Below, piece by piece: positions 52,601 through 60,100 of a stretch of DNA of 64,000 nucleotides. The stretch lies in NCBI RefSeq assembly GCF_028858725.1, contig NC_084759.1, positions 87,969,389-88,033,388 on the forward strand, given 5' to 3'. The notes beneath the pieces were generated by a model that saw only the letters and a program-made list of their open reading frames with translations, made no database searches and was not told where the DNA came from. The DNA is from Colius striatus (Eukaryota > Chordata > Aves > Coliiformes > Coliidae). The position numbers and the translations under genes are program-made. Positions within the stretch are counted from its first letter, which is position 1. Each line of letters opens with the position of its first letter.

Positions 52601-52999
52601 ACAAATCTGCACAAACAGGTCACCTCCCCAGCGTGGCAGAAGGAGCAATCACGACCCCCCTACTCCGGCCCCGGCTGGGGTCCGGGACAGATGCCTGGCG
52701 AGGCCTCCTCGTCCTCCCGGGATGCTGGGAGGCGGGACGGCTAGCCTTGGCCGCCGGGCAGGGCGAGGCGCGGGAGCAGGGAGCAAGAGTGGGTCGGGGA
52801 AAACGTGGGGCACTCACAAATCGGCCAGCACAGTGAGCTCGGCGTAGGTCCGGTGCAGGAGGAAGTCGATGAGCGTGCTGAGCCGGTAACCGGGGCTGGC
52901 GGCGGCTGTCACGGCGCCGGGGGCCGGCGGGGCCGGGGCTGACGCGGGGCCCCCGCCGGCCGGCACCAGCTGGTTGCTCTCCAGCTGCACCGGCGCCAT
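16550..52999 (-). CDS. MED14: Mediator complex subunit 14, complete spliced CDS (31 exons, 1,447 aa)
   Basis: MED14 (older names CRSP2, TRAP170, DRIP150) is the nuclear scaffold that joins the head, middle and tail modules of Mediator and so links DNA-bound activators to RNA polymerase II. Seen here: reading exons on the minus strand gives a protein colinear with vertebrate MED14 as I recall it, at very high identity, from MAPVQLE to [13 protein letters not shown]. Coding lengths in order are 182, 27, 106, 174, 130, 129, 108, 133, 151, 112, 126, 79, 160, 195, 135, 77, 161, 147, 92, 153, 270, 156, 112, 132, 183, 236, 180, 108, 126, 190 and 74 nt, which sum to 1,448 codons including the stop. 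The layout is a Pro/Ala-rich N-terminus, the conserved Med14 N-terminal domain (roughly residues 38-235), a conserved middle, a Gln-rich and Ser/Pro-rich linker (about 988-1,160) and a conserved C-terminal region. LxxLL motifs lie at 58-62 and 1176-1180. No frameshift or internal stop is seen, so the gene looks functional. Confidence 0.97.
16624..20241 (-). other. MED14: MED14 intron 30
   Basis: 3.6-kb GT-AG intron. Holds one CR1 fragment (16,927-17,182); I see nothing else in it apart from small local repeats near 19,486-19,545. Confidence 0.85.
16927..17182 (-). repeat. CR1 LINE 3' fragment in MED14 intron 30
   Basis: Reverse-complemented CR1 tail (AGAATCACACAGAATCTTAAG, GGTTAGAAGGGACC), then CCTGGGCAGCCTGTTCCAGT and CTCTTATGTTCCAG. 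Same strand as MED14. Confidence 0.92.
20242..20431 (-). CDS. MED14: MED14 exon 30
   Basis: Residues 1361-1423 plus one base, reading [20 protein letters not shown] through FAEMNSPRP. One residue shorter than human at VPQE. Acceptor CCTGCAG, donor GTACTG; a 3.6-kb intron follows. Confidence 0.95.
21049..21174 (-). CDS. MED14: MED14 exon 29
   Basis: Residues 1319-1360, reading [20 protein letters not shown] through KSKMLFF. Acceptor CTAAACAG, donor GTAAGT. Confidence 0.96.
21671..21778 (-). CDS. MED14: MED14 exon 28
   Basis: Residues 1283-1318, reading [20 protein letters not shown] through HIMKLEL. Acceptor CTTTAG, donor GTAAGT. Confidence 0.96.
21967..22146 (-). CDS. MED14: MED14 exon 27
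   Basis: Residues 1223-1282, reading [20 protein letters not shown] through KFFETR. Acceptor TTATGCAG, donor GTGTGT. Confidence 0.95.
22820..23055 (-). CDS. MED14: MED14 exon 26 with second LxxLL motif
   Basis: Residues 1144-1222, reading [20 protein letters not shown] through [13 protein letters not shown] at 1176-1180 matches the C-terminal nuclear-receptor box described for human MED14. Acceptor CTCAACAG, donor GTATGG. Confidence 0.96.
23739..23921 (-). CDS. MED14: MED14 exon 25
   Basis: Residues 1083-1143 plus one base, reading [20 protein letters not shown] through SHSPRAGT. Rich in Ser-Pro pairs that could be phosphorylated. Acceptor ATCTGTAG, donor GTAGGC. Confidence 0.94.
24956..25087 (-). 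CDS. MED14: MED14 exon 24
   Basis: Residues 1039-1082 plus one base, reading [20 protein letters not shown] through NFASPH. Ser/Pro-rich linker. Acceptor GGTTAG, donor GTGAGT. Confidence 0.95.
25178..25362 (-). repeat. CR1 LINE 3' fragment in MED14 intron 23
   Basis: CACAGAATCACAGAATC start and CATCTGGGCAGCCTGTTCCA near the end; closely related to the copy at 16,927. Same strand as MED14. Confidence 0.92.
25882..25993 (-). CDS. MED14: MED14 exon 23
   Basis: Residues 1002-1038 plus one base, reading [20 protein letters not shown] through MMHTQSP. Start of the Ser/Pro-rich linker. Acceptor ATTTCAG, donor GTAAGG. Confidence 0.94.
26556..26711 (-). CDS. MED14: MED14 exon 22 with Gln-rich end
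   Basis: Residues 950-1001, reading [20 protein letters not shown] and ending in a Gln/Pro tract (988-1001) coded by mixed CAG and CAA. The tract is longer than the human one I recall and opens the disordered linker. Donor GTACCC. Confidence 0.95.
27914..28183 (-). CDS. MED14: MED14 exon 21 (largest coding exon)
   Basis: Residues 860-949, 90 whole codons reading [20 protein letters not shown] through GFYPAPGLK. Near-invariant against mammals. Acceptor CTCTCAG, donor GTGACC. Confidence 0.97.
28403..28555 (-). CDS. MED14: MED14 exon 20
   Basis: Residues 809-859, reading [20 protein letters not shown] through TPNVVQLLQ. Acceptor CATTGCAG, donor GTAATG. Confidence 0.96.
29370..29461 (-). CDS. 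MED14: MED14 exon 19
   Basis: Residues 778-808, reading [20 protein letters not shown] through GTTKGSS. Separated from exon 18 by only 92 bp. Acceptor TTCAAAG, donor GTAAGT. Confidence 0.95.
29554..29700 (-). CDS. MED14: MED14 exon 18
   Basis: Residues 729-777 plus one base, reading [20 protein letters not shown] through VLEFARSLP. Donor GTATAG. It is followed by the shortest intron of the gene. Confidence 0.96.
29978..30138 (-). CDS. MED14: MED14 exon 17
   Basis: Residues 675-728 plus one base, reading [20 protein letters not shown] through NSTSSREQ. Acceptor GAATAG, donor GTGAGT. Confidence 0.96.
30949..31562 (+). repeat. CR1 LINE fragment (ORF2 3' part) in MED14 intron 16
   Basis: Old copy with recognisable CR1 pieces: GCATTCCTCAGGGTTAACAC, AGTTTGCAGATGATGCCAA, CCTCAGATGGCTGGAGGGATG. 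Stops break the reverse-transcriptase frame. Antisense to MED14. Confidence 0.8.
32011..32087 (-). CDS. MED14: MED14 exon 16
   Basis: Residues 650-674 plus two bases, reading [20 protein letters not shown] through AIRLL. Acceptor TTCCTAG, donor GTAAGA. Confidence 0.95.
32521..32655 (-). CDS. MED14: MED14 exon 15
   Basis: Residues 605-649, reading [20 protein letters not shown] through [14 protein letters not shown] at 615-619 is the second basic cluster of an NLS-like motif. Acceptor CATTCCAG, donor GTATGT. Confidence 0.95.
33243..33437 (-). CDS. MED14: MED14 exon 14
   Basis: Residues 540-604, 65 whole codons reading [20 protein letters not shown] and ending VKRK. This is one of the more variable parts against mammals. 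The terminal KRK is the first half of a bipartite basic motif continued in exon 15. Donor GTATGT. Confidence 0.95.
33829..33988 (-). CDS. MED14: MED14 exon 13
   Basis: Residues 486-539, reading [20 protein letters not shown] through LTRLPQYYI. Acceptor ATTCAAG, donor GTAAGT. Confidence 0.96.
35564..35642 (-). CDS. MED14: MED14 exon 12
   Basis: Residues 460-485 plus two bases, reading [20 protein letters not shown] through PWLQQL. Acceptor TTCTTGCAG, donor GTAAGT. Confidence 0.95.
35738..36030 (-). repeat. CR1 LINE 3' fragment in MED14 intron 11
   Basis: AATCATAGAATCACGGAACAG, CAGGCTGGAAGGGAC, then CGAAACCTCTTCCAG in CR1 order. Same strand as MED14. Confidence 0.9.
36504..36629 (-). CDS. MED14: MED14 exon 11
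   Basis: Residues 418-459 plus one base, reading [19 protein letters not shown] through FQLMLYGV. Acceptor TTTGTTCAG, donor GTAAGT. Confidence 0.95.
37268..37379 (-). CDS. MED14: MED14 exon 10
   Basis: Residues 381-417 plus one base, reading [20 protein letters not shown] through [11 protein letters not shown]. The last dozen residues diverge from the mammalian version. Donor GTATGC. Confidence 0.92.
39915..40065 (-). CDS. MED14: MED14 exon 9
   Basis: Residues 330-380, beginning [20 protein letters not shown] and ending KLMERAMK. Acceptor TTTCAAG, donor GTAAAG. Confidence 0.95.
40613..40745 (-). CDS. MED14: MED14 exon 8
   Basis: Residues 286-329 plus two bases, reading [20 protein letters not shown] through CLSLSVW. 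Acceptor TTTGTTAG, donor GTAAGT. Confidence 0.95.
41287..41455 (+). repeat. CR1 LINE 3' fragment in MED14 intron 7
   Basis: CTGCCCAGGGAGGTGGTGGA, then GGCTGGACTCGATGGTCTT and tail CGATTTTATGATTCT. Antisense to MED14. Confidence 0.9.
41709..41816 (-). CDS. MED14: MED14 exon 7
   Basis: Residues 250-285 plus one base, reading [20 protein letters not shown] through DMYSCL. The donor GTATCC departs from consensus after position +3, but it is the only one that joins to [12 protein letters not shown] in exon 8. Confidence 0.93.
42172..42300 (-). CDS. MED14: MED14 exon 6
   Basis: Residues 207-249 plus one base, reading [19 protein letters not shown] and ending at EDKETG. The donor is the second of two nearby GTs (GTAAAA); only this choice joins in frame to exon 7 as D-G-R-A. 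Confidence 0.95.
43268..43397 (-). CDS. MED14: MED14 exon 5
   Basis: Residues 164-206 plus one base. Reads [15 protein letters not shown] through [10 protein letters not shown]. Acceptor TTTTAACAG, donor GTAAGA. Confidence 0.96.
44157..44330 (-). CDS. MED14: MED14 exon 4
   Basis: Residues 106-163, 58 whole codons starting at [13 protein letters not shown] and ending at LPTCIR. Donor GTAAAC. Part of the Med14 N-terminal domain, essentially unchanged from the mammalian sequence as I know it. Confidence 0.97.
44996..45101 (-). CDS. MED14: MED14 exon 3
   Basis: Residues 70-105, containing [19 protein letters not shown] and ending at KCA. Acceptor TTTTCCAG, donor GTAAGT. Part of the conserved N-terminal Med14 domain. 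Confidence 0.96.
45835..45896. repeat. Inverted repeat, 21-bp arms and 20-nt loop (MED14 intron 2)
   Basis: Arms at 45,835-45,855 and 45,876-45,896 pair with two differences; in plus-strand RNA both would be G-U pairs. Each arm is also close to palindromic; AGATCTACAATGTAGATCT (45,874-45,892) is perfect around one central base. Confidence 0.75.
47150..48551 (+). repeat. CR1 LINE, about 1.4 kb with decayed ORF2, in MED14 intron 2
   Basis: The longest CR1 copy in the window. It contains reverse-transcriptase-region sequence (GGGATGCATCCAAAGGTGCT, CCTATAGGCCAGTTGGCCT, TGGTCTACACAATTGCC) and runs to the 3' part (GCAGGGGATTAGGTATCCTC). Many stops and indels. Antisense to MED14. Confidence 0.85.
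49818..50082 (+). repeat. CR1 LINE 3' fragment in MED14 intron 2
   Basis: A well-preserved 265-bp copy from GGTGACAGGACAAGGGGTAA to ACCATTCTATGATTCT. It provides the intact comparison for the split CR1 at 246-1,066. Antisense to MED14. Confidence 0.93.
50954..50980 (-). CDS. MED14: MED14 exon 2, 27-nt microexon
   Basis: Spans residues 61-70 with split codons at both ends (phase 2 on both sides). It reads [10 protein letters not shown] between an AATACAG acceptor and a GTGAGT donor. Its inclusion completes the LADLL motif (residues 58-62). Skipping would remain in frame. Confidence 0.94.
50981..52817 (-). other. MED14: MED14 intron 1
   Basis: 1.84-kb GT-AG intron. Includes a 12-G run at 51,207-51,218 and the downstream edge of the CpG island. 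The open frames at 51,571-52,198 show no known similarity. Confidence 0.85.
52818..52999 (-). CDS. MED14: MED14 exon 1 (coding part)
   Basis: Encodes residues 1-60 plus two bases of codon 61. The ATG sits in a strong Kozak context, GCCGCCATGG. Residues 13-36 are Pro/Ala/Gly-rich and shorter than the human tract as I recall it; the conserved [15 protein letters not shown] helix begins at residue 38. The donor is GTGAGT. Confidence 0.96.
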
Positions 53000-53199
53000 G
53001 GCGGCGGCAGCAGCGGCGGCGGCGCCTCAGCCCCAGGCAGGAACCTCTCGGCAGCCCGGGGCGGCTGGCGCTCCCGATGGCCCTGGCACCCGGCCCGACT
53101 CGCCCCGCACGGAGAAAGCGGGGAGGCCAGCGGTGGGAGAGGGCGCGGGCCCCGGCGCTTCAGCGGGCGGCGACGGAACCGAAGGGGCTCCCGCAACGC

Positions 53200-53232
53200 T
53201 CAGAGCCCGCTTGGCGCAGGGGCCGCCGCCAT
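53200..53232 (-). other. Possible upstream ORF in MED14 leader (10 codons plus stop)
   Basis: The ATG inside the YY1-like site opens a frame MAAAPAPSGL-stop, about 200 nt upstream of the main start, in a good Kozak context (A at -3, G at +4). It matters only if transcription begins upstream of 53,232. Confidence 0.35.
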
Positions 53233-53279
53233 GTTGGGGGCACGGAACCGGAAGTGAACAGCTGTGGCGGACCGGAAAG
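53225..53279 (-). promoter_or_regulatory. MED14: MED14 core promoter sites: YY1-like and two ETS-like
   Basis: On the plus strand ACCGGAAGTG (53,247-53,256) and ACCGGAAAG (53,271-53,279) match ETS/GABP cores. On the minus strand CAACATGGCGGC (53,225-53,236) matches a YY1 site in the orientation usual just downstream of TATA-less starts. I infer transcription starts near 53,235-53,265; this was not measured. Confidence 0.55.
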
Positions 53280-54070
53280 AGAACCTTTCCGGGAAAGCCT
53301 AAGCCGGAGGGGCGCGGGGGGGAGGGTGAGCACACGCCAGGGAGGCCGGCGCGGGGGGGGGGGGGGGGGTGAGCGCAGCGCGCGCGAGCGAGCGGGGGCC
53401 GGCAGGGGGCGGCGGCGGCCGCGGGGCCGTTGGTGCCTGAGGGCGGGCGCGCGGCCGCCGGCTGCCCGGACCTGCCCTGGGCTGGCCTGTAGCCCGCCCC
53501 GCAGCCCGCCCCGCCACACCTCTCCCACAGCCGGGCGGGGCTGGAGGAGGAGAGATAGTCGTCCTGTTGCCGGCGGGAAGGCAAGGGGGGAGGTTGGAGG
53601 GGCCGAAGCTGGTTGCCGGAGGGGAAATGGCGCTGCGCTCGGGAATGAGCTGTCGGGACGAGGGCTGGAGTTCGCTGCCTTCTCTGAGGTGGTTCTCGGC
53701 AGCGCCCCAGTGAAACGTCTGTAATGGGGGAGGGAACCAGCGGTGCCTCTCCCATTGTGTCTGGCCTCGTTATTGAAACGCGGGGCGAAGGAGTGCCAGA
53801 TTAGAGACTTATCTTCTCAGTGAGCCTTTGATACCGTTCTTTAGGCTGTCAAGGAAACAGCAGTCTGTGTTAGGTGCTGGGTTGACTAATCCCTTTCTAA
53901 TGACTTAGGATATGTGAAGCATTCCTGAGAGGTGCAAAGCAATGTCAGGTAATTAAGACTAGAGGTGTCTGTTAATGCCAGGAAACGGAGCAATAGGCTG
54001 CAGAGCGATCAATAAGAGCTAGTGATCAACACAAAGCCGTGGGAACTTTCACATATTTCGGTCTTTTAGA
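53280..54070. other. Upstream flank of MED14, CpG island and shore
   Basis: GC-rich to about 53,720, then ordinary sequence. No divergent protein-coding exon is recognised, although CpG island promoters often start antisense transcripts. Confidence 0.5.
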
Positions 54071-54893
54071 TTAACTGCCCTTCAGAGGGACCTGGAGAGG
54101 CTGGATGGATAAGTTGAAGGCAATCACATGGGGTTCTACAAGGCCAAGTGCTGGGTCCTGAATTTGGGCCACAACAACCACATGCAACACTAAAGGCTGG
54201 GGGCAGAGTATGTCAAAAGCTGTCCTGCAGGAAAGGACCTGGGAGTCCTGGTTGACAGCCAGCAGTGTGCCCAGATGGCCAAGAGGGCCAATGGCATCCT
54301 GGCTTGTTTCAGAAATAGTGTGGTCAGCAGGAGCAGGGAAGTGATTGGCTCCCTGTATTCGGCACTGATGAGACTGCATCCTGAATACTCTGTTCAGTTT
54401 TCGGCCCCTCACTATGAGAAAGACATTGAGGTGGCAGAGCATGTTCAGAGATAGGCAACAAAGATGGTGAAGGGTCTGGAGAACAAATCTTATGAGGAGC
54501 AGCTGAGGGAGCGGGGTTTGTTTAATCTGGAGAAGAGGAGGCTGAGAGCAGACATGATGACTCTACAGTTACCTGAAAGGGTGTTGTAATGAGGCCGGGG
54601 TTGGTGTCTTTGCCAGTAGTGAATGATAAGAGGAAATGGCCTCAAATTGCACCGGGGGAGGTTTAAATTGGAGATTAGGAAGAACTTTTTCACTGAGTGG
54701 GTTGTTAAGCCTTGGAACAGGCTGCTCAGGGAGGTGATGGAGTCACCATCCCTAGAGATATTTGAAAAATGTGTAGAAGAGGCTCTCAGGGATGTGGTTT
54801 AGTGGTGGACTTGGCAGTGTTAGGTTAGTGGTTAGACTTGATCTTAAACGTATTTTCCAACCGTGATGATTCTATAATTCTATAAACTGACAC
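54071..54893 (+). repeat. CR1 LINE 3' end, about 820 bp
   Basis: Covers the ORF2 3' end and the 3' UTR in order: AGAGGGACCTGGAGAGGCTG, CCAATGGCATCCTGGCTTGT, GAGGAAATGGCCTC, GGAAGAACTTTTTCACTGAG, ending GATGATTCTATAATTCTAT. The frame is broken. Confidence 0.95.
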
Positions 54894-55439
54894 TTCTGAA
54901 GGGTGACAGAAGAAAGGTCTGTAAACAACTGAAGATGGCTTTTTAAAAAAATAAAATATAGTGTGTGTACTGATTACCAAAGTGGACCGTGTAAGGAAAC
55001 AGTATAAATCCTGAGTGTTTTGTACCATGATTCACTCAAGTGTTAGATCATAAATTCTTGCCTTATGATTACAAAAAATTCCCTGTAACATGGTCAAAAA
55101 TATCCAAACTTCTCGAAGTTTAGCAAAAAGAAAAGATCCTACTTGTTTTGTATTAAATGTAGACTTTTTAAAACCTGTCATCTCTTTCCAAGGGGAAAGT
55201 AAAAAATAAAAAGGAAGCATTTGTCAGTCTGAGAAGTATGTAATCAACAGTGTAATAATATATTTTTTTTAAATCACTGCCAGTGACAAGAATAATCAGT
55301 TATATTCCTACAGGGAGCATGTTTCTTGCTCCAGGTTATGAGCCAGTTGCCAACTGACAAGGATTAGCTTTGTTGGCAAGCAAGCTCTCCCATAGCCTCT
55401 GTGGTGGAGCATAAAATGGTGTGTTGAGCAAGACAGAGC
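54894..55439. other. Intergenic, nothing recognised
   Basis: A/T-rich sequence between two CR1 copies; no feature supported. Confidence 0.45.
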
Positions 55440-55933
55440 GTTAATTCCATGCTGGCAGGCCAGCCCCTGTGTGTTGCTGTACAGGCTGCCCAGGCAACGC
55501 TACAAGCTTGGGACAGAATGGCTGGAAAGCTGTCCAGTGAAAAAGGACCTGGGGGTGTTGGTTGACAGACAGCTGAATATGAGCCAACAATGTGCCCAAG
55601 AGGCCAAGAAGGCCAATGGCATCCTGGCTTCTGTCAGAAATAGTATGGCCAGTGGGACCAAGGAAGTGGTCGACTTCCTGTACTTGGCACTGGTGAGGCC
55701 ACACCTCGAATACTGTGTTCAGTTCTGGGCCTCTCACTATAAGAAAGACATTGAGGTGCTGGAGTGTGTCGAGAGATGGGCAGTCAAGCTGGTGAAGGGT
55801 CTGGGGACATTTAGCCTGGACAAGATGAGGCTGAGGGGAGACGTGATCACTCTCTGTAACTACTTGAAAGGGGACTTGTATTGAGGTGAGAATCGATCTC
55901 TTCTCTCTAGTAATGAATGATTCTATGACTCTA
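55440..55933 (+). repeat. CR1 LINE with open ORF2 C-terminal frame and deleted 3' UTR
   Basis: Carries an uninterrupted 137-codon frame (55,471-55,884) matching the CR1 ORF2 C-terminus ([32 protein letters not shown]). Most of the 3' UTR is absent: AGTAATGAATGA passes straight into the terminal TTCTATGACTCTATG. Confidence 0.93.
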
Positions 55934-56991
55934 TGCCTCAAGCTGGCTCTTGCCTTGGGCTTTCCTGCAGAGTGGCAGTACATCACAAACACATGCCGTG
56001 TGGCGTTACACCTGTCCAACTGAGTGACCTGGTATGTGGGGAGTGGCTTGTCCGTACACTTAGCTTGCTGTGGCTCTACCTGGCTTATCTCACAGCAGAG
56101 CACAGGGAGGGTCTCAGAGCCTCAGCAGAACCAGGGAAGTGCCTGGCAGGAGGATGTGGTGGGCACACTGGGGAATCAGGGTGATGCCCTCTCAAGGGGC
56201 TGCCTAGCATTGTAGCCTCTCTAGGTGTCATGCCATGTCCTCTGCTGTGTGACAGATGGCTGTCAGGTCAGAACTATACTGCTGGTTTAAAGCACCGCTT
56301 AGTCTGTCTGAAAGGAGTTTTGAGCTCAAGAAAGGCTAGGCATTTCCAGCCCAGATCTTGCTAGTCCAGATGTTACTGAGAGGCCTGAACGTCAGCTTCT
56401 CCTTCCAACGTTTTTATCAATACACTTTGTGACTCCAGGCATGCCGTTTCTTCTCCGTGCCTCAGCTTCCTCACTTGTGAAATAGCTATGCTAGTGGTTG
56501 CACTCCCCTGTATGTGGATATTTAAGCAATCATGTACTCAATATTTTAAATCGTCCCCTCTTTGTGGCCTTAATGGGGAGCCTAGAAGCCTATCTTCAGG
56601 GAGGGATTTGTTGGTGGATCAAAACCTGTTGCTATTTATCCATGGAGCTGACTGTTACAGAGCTAATAGAAAGGACACCAGATGACTTTCTGTTTCCTGA
56701 GAAGTTAAACATTTACTGTTCTTTGGAGCCATGGGACAAATGTTCAGTGGGAGGGAGGTAGACCATGTCACATTCTATGAGACGGCTTTCTAGCTATCCT
56801 GTACTCATGTGGCTTACAGCTTGGTCATTCCATTTCTCTGACAGTCTTTTTTTATCAGAGCAGTGTTTGGTCACGTAGACACTTCCGAACTCGATATTTA
56901 AGCATTCTTTTAATAATGAAAAATAAAAGCACATGACTAAAGTGCAAAGATTTCTTGTTAATCATTTGATTTATGAAGTGTTGCAATATTT
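55934..56991. other. Intergenic, nothing recognised
   Basis: Ordinary composition; open frames of up to 87 codons without known similarity. Confidence 0.45.
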
Positions 56992-57193
56992 CATAGAATC
57001 AGAGAGTCACAGAATGGCAGGGATTGGAAGGGACTTTTTGAGATCATCTAGTCCAACCCCTTGCTCAGGCAGGTCCACCTCAATCAGATCACACAGGAAT
57101 GCATCCAGGTGGGTTTTGAAAACCTCCAGAGGAGACTCCACACCGTCCCTGGGCAGCCTGTGCCAGGGCTCCCTCGCCCTCACAGTGAAATTT
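56992..57193 (-). repeat. CR1 LINE 3' fragment
   Basis: TCATAGAATCAGAGAGTCAC, GGATTGGAAGGGAC, CCTGGGCAGCCTGTGCCAGG and CTCACAGTGAAATTT, a reverse-complemented CR1 3' end. Confidence 0.93.
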
Positions 57194-60100
57194 AAGCCGT
57201 GTTGTATCCAAATGCCTGTATAAATAATAAGAGTGTGGTATCTTTCATCTTTTTCAGAAGACATCAGAGAATCAGATATGGTGTGGTAGAGAACCCACAC
57301 ATTATATCAGTTTTTGCAGTGCTGCTTATTATGAACTTAGAAAGCTTCAGCCTTGCATTCAATAAAAGTTAAGGCATGTATTTAAATTCTAATGAGATAC
57401 CATGAATCAAACACATACCAATAGCCAAAAAAAATGTTTAGACTTTTCCACTGTAGCACTTGCACGAACATGAGGCTTTTTCTATGATGTTATGATAAAA
57501 GTCCAGTTGAAAACTGCCAATGACCTTTTAATCACAGGTGGTTTTATGGCCCATATCTTTATTAGTGGTTACGTTATTTGCTGACAGCTCAGTACTCCAT
57601 GACACAAATCACTGGTCTGTAAATTGTACAGGGCTTTTGTACCTACAGAGTGTGTGTGTGCATGTGTGTGTGTTAGAGGAAGGGGGTTCATAGCTGGTGA
57701 CTGCACAAGTGCTCTGCTTCTCTTCCTGTTTATAAAAAGGGCTACAAAGAGAACCAATAAAACCCTTCAAATAACAAACAACCTATACGTTTTAAAATTA
57801 TAAGTTACATTTCTTTTTTTCTCTGCTTTGTTTGTAGGATTAAGTTTGCCAAGTATTTTTTGGAGCAGTAGAAAACATTTAGTAACAGATTGAGGAGTCT
57901 CTGTCAGTCACTCCTGGTTTGTGAGACAGTGTGCCACTGCAAGACAGAGACTCTCTTGTGCAGCGTGTAGTAAAGTACACTACAGTTCTAATTATATGCT
58001 GTGAACAACTTAAGAAAAGAAACATTCTCCAAATCATAAAATAGAATCTTTGATTTTCTTTCAATTTACAGAAGTCCCCTTATAATAATGCAAAATGGAT
58101 TATTTTTTAGATGCTGAACATAGCTGTATCAGTCTGAGCTTCTTTTTGGGCATCTTTGCTAACAATGTTGATATCCACTGTAAATTTTAAATTCCATTTA
58201 AATACAAAAAGAGTATATTTTTTATATTATTGTAAGTTAATTACAACTCAATTTGCTATTTCAAGCATAAAAGCTGCATTTATAGATATATATTTCTTTT
58301 TTTTGCTGGGGTTAAAATAATGCTTAGTTCACAAATAATTCTGAAATAGGACCAAAACAGTAACATCCTTTCTGGACGCCACATCTTTGAAAAGCTAACA
58401 AAAGAGAAAGAACCCCTAGTCTTGCACATGGCAGTGGAGTGATGAATTGCACTGTTCAATCAGTGACTTGAACAACTTGACAATACCATCCATAACCTGT
58501 GATTTCTCCCTGTCTAACAGTCCCTGAGCGTGACAGCATTTGAAAAAATACACGTGTGCTCGAAAAATACAAAGTGAGCATTTATTTCAACATGAGAGTA
58601 CTTTTGGCCAAAAGGATTTATCTGTGCAAACACCTAAAGAGAGAATATTGGGGAAGTAGATCTGATTAGTCATACCCCGTGGGAGAAGTACTGCAGCTGT
58701 GAAGTATTCTGTCCTAAACTTAAAAGTAGACAGCTCAATTGCATTTAACTGCTGCTGGCTAATAACATTCAGACAGTGCAAGCTCTCACATTTTTCTTAA
58801 GACAGGAGTGAGTACCAGAACGTGCCTTACTGCAAGTGCTTTGTAGATATGCGGCTGTGGTCAGGTAACATTTAAATATCGACCCTCACCCTCAGAAGTA
58901 GAGACACTGAATCATGCCAGAGCTGTTGTTCGCCACCCAGACTGTGGATGTGAGGGAAGTTTCTGGGCTAAGATGCTATCCAAGAAGTTTCATTTTTACA
59001 CAGCTTCTAGAATGGATTTTTTCCCCTCCCCCCAGGAAAGGCTAGAGCAGCACTTTTTGTAGCAGCTGGGAGAAATTGACCTAAACTCTACCTATGTCAC
59101 AAAGCTTCAAGTTGACAGCTTTGACAAAAGGGGATGCCAGAACAGGTTTGGCTCCAGGCACTGAGGAGGTGATGATGTGTTTAGCCGAGTGGCTGCAAAC
59201 TTGGTTGACTTTGTGAACTCCAGTGACTACTCACTATCCATTGAAAATGAAAGAAAAGTACAGTGAAAAGGCAGAATGTTCCACCTGTAGCAATGCAGGA
59301 ATACCAGTCCTCTAGATGCAGGATATTTTGCTTATGGGCAAGAGGAGCAGATTGCTCTCAGGTGCCATCAGGTCACATACAGAGGCAGCAATTCTGGCCA
59401 GTGCCAGTTTTGGAAGATCAGATTAACGTAAGTTGAGTGTGGAATCACTTTTGCAAGGATCCTAGTTCTCCTGGGAAGAAAGACTTCTTACAACTAACTA
59501 AAGATAGCCTGTTGTGCCAGGGGGATATGTAGTGCTTTGCATGGGGTCTGGCAGCACCTATTCAAGAGTAGCTGAGAGATCTTTGTGAGCACAGGCCACA
59601 TCCTGAGATCTGTGTATCGCTTACAATTTGTGCAGCGTAAATTTTAGCTTAGAAGAAGAAGGTTCCCAGCCCTACTGATTGTAAAGGTAATTGACAGCTT
59701 GTTGCAGTGCTGTGCAAATCTGCAAAATGCTAAAAAATATTACCTTTCTTTAGAGCTGTAGAATGCAGAAGGCACAGTAGAAACTTTGTAAATGCTAGCA
59801 ATGTTTAAATTGAAGTTCAGCTGGGAAAGCTGTAGCCCCTTCTGTCTTTTGATTGTTTGTAAATGGACATTTCTTGTGAAAATGCCTTCTCAACAGAAAA
59901 TACAGCATTCTGCAGTGACACTGTAGCACACATGGAATAAATCCTATGGGGAAGTGGCTGAGCTTCACTTCTGTACATCACTTGTTAAAATTGGTTCCTT
60001 CAGGCCTGAGAGCACAATTGGAAAGAAGAGCAACAGCCTCTCCCTCTAGTGCCTACAGAGCCAGACATTTCAGAGTGTGACAGCTCAAAGTAAGACTGAA

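Larger units (their letters stand above)
52640..53720. promoter_or_regulatory. CpG island over MED14 exon 1 and promoter
   Basis: About 1.1 kb of very GC-rich, CpG-dense DNA in otherwise A/T-rich surroundings. It covers MED14 exon 1 and extends about 700 bp upstream. There is no TATA box near the expected start. It includes a 17-G run at 53,353-53,369. Long open frames across it reflect absence of A/T-rich stop codons rather than genes. Confidence 0.9.

Noticed and set aside
53027..53755. 242-codon open frame on the minus strand upstream of MED14, and overlapping frames on both strands
   Set aside because: Lies in the CpG island where stop codons are rare; composition is Pro/Arg/Ala-rich, several mutually incompatible frames are open, and no domain is recognisable.
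55441..56103. 220-codon minus-strand frame
   Set aside because: Antisense of the CR1 ORF2 C-terminal frame; the plus-strand reading matches the known LINE protein.
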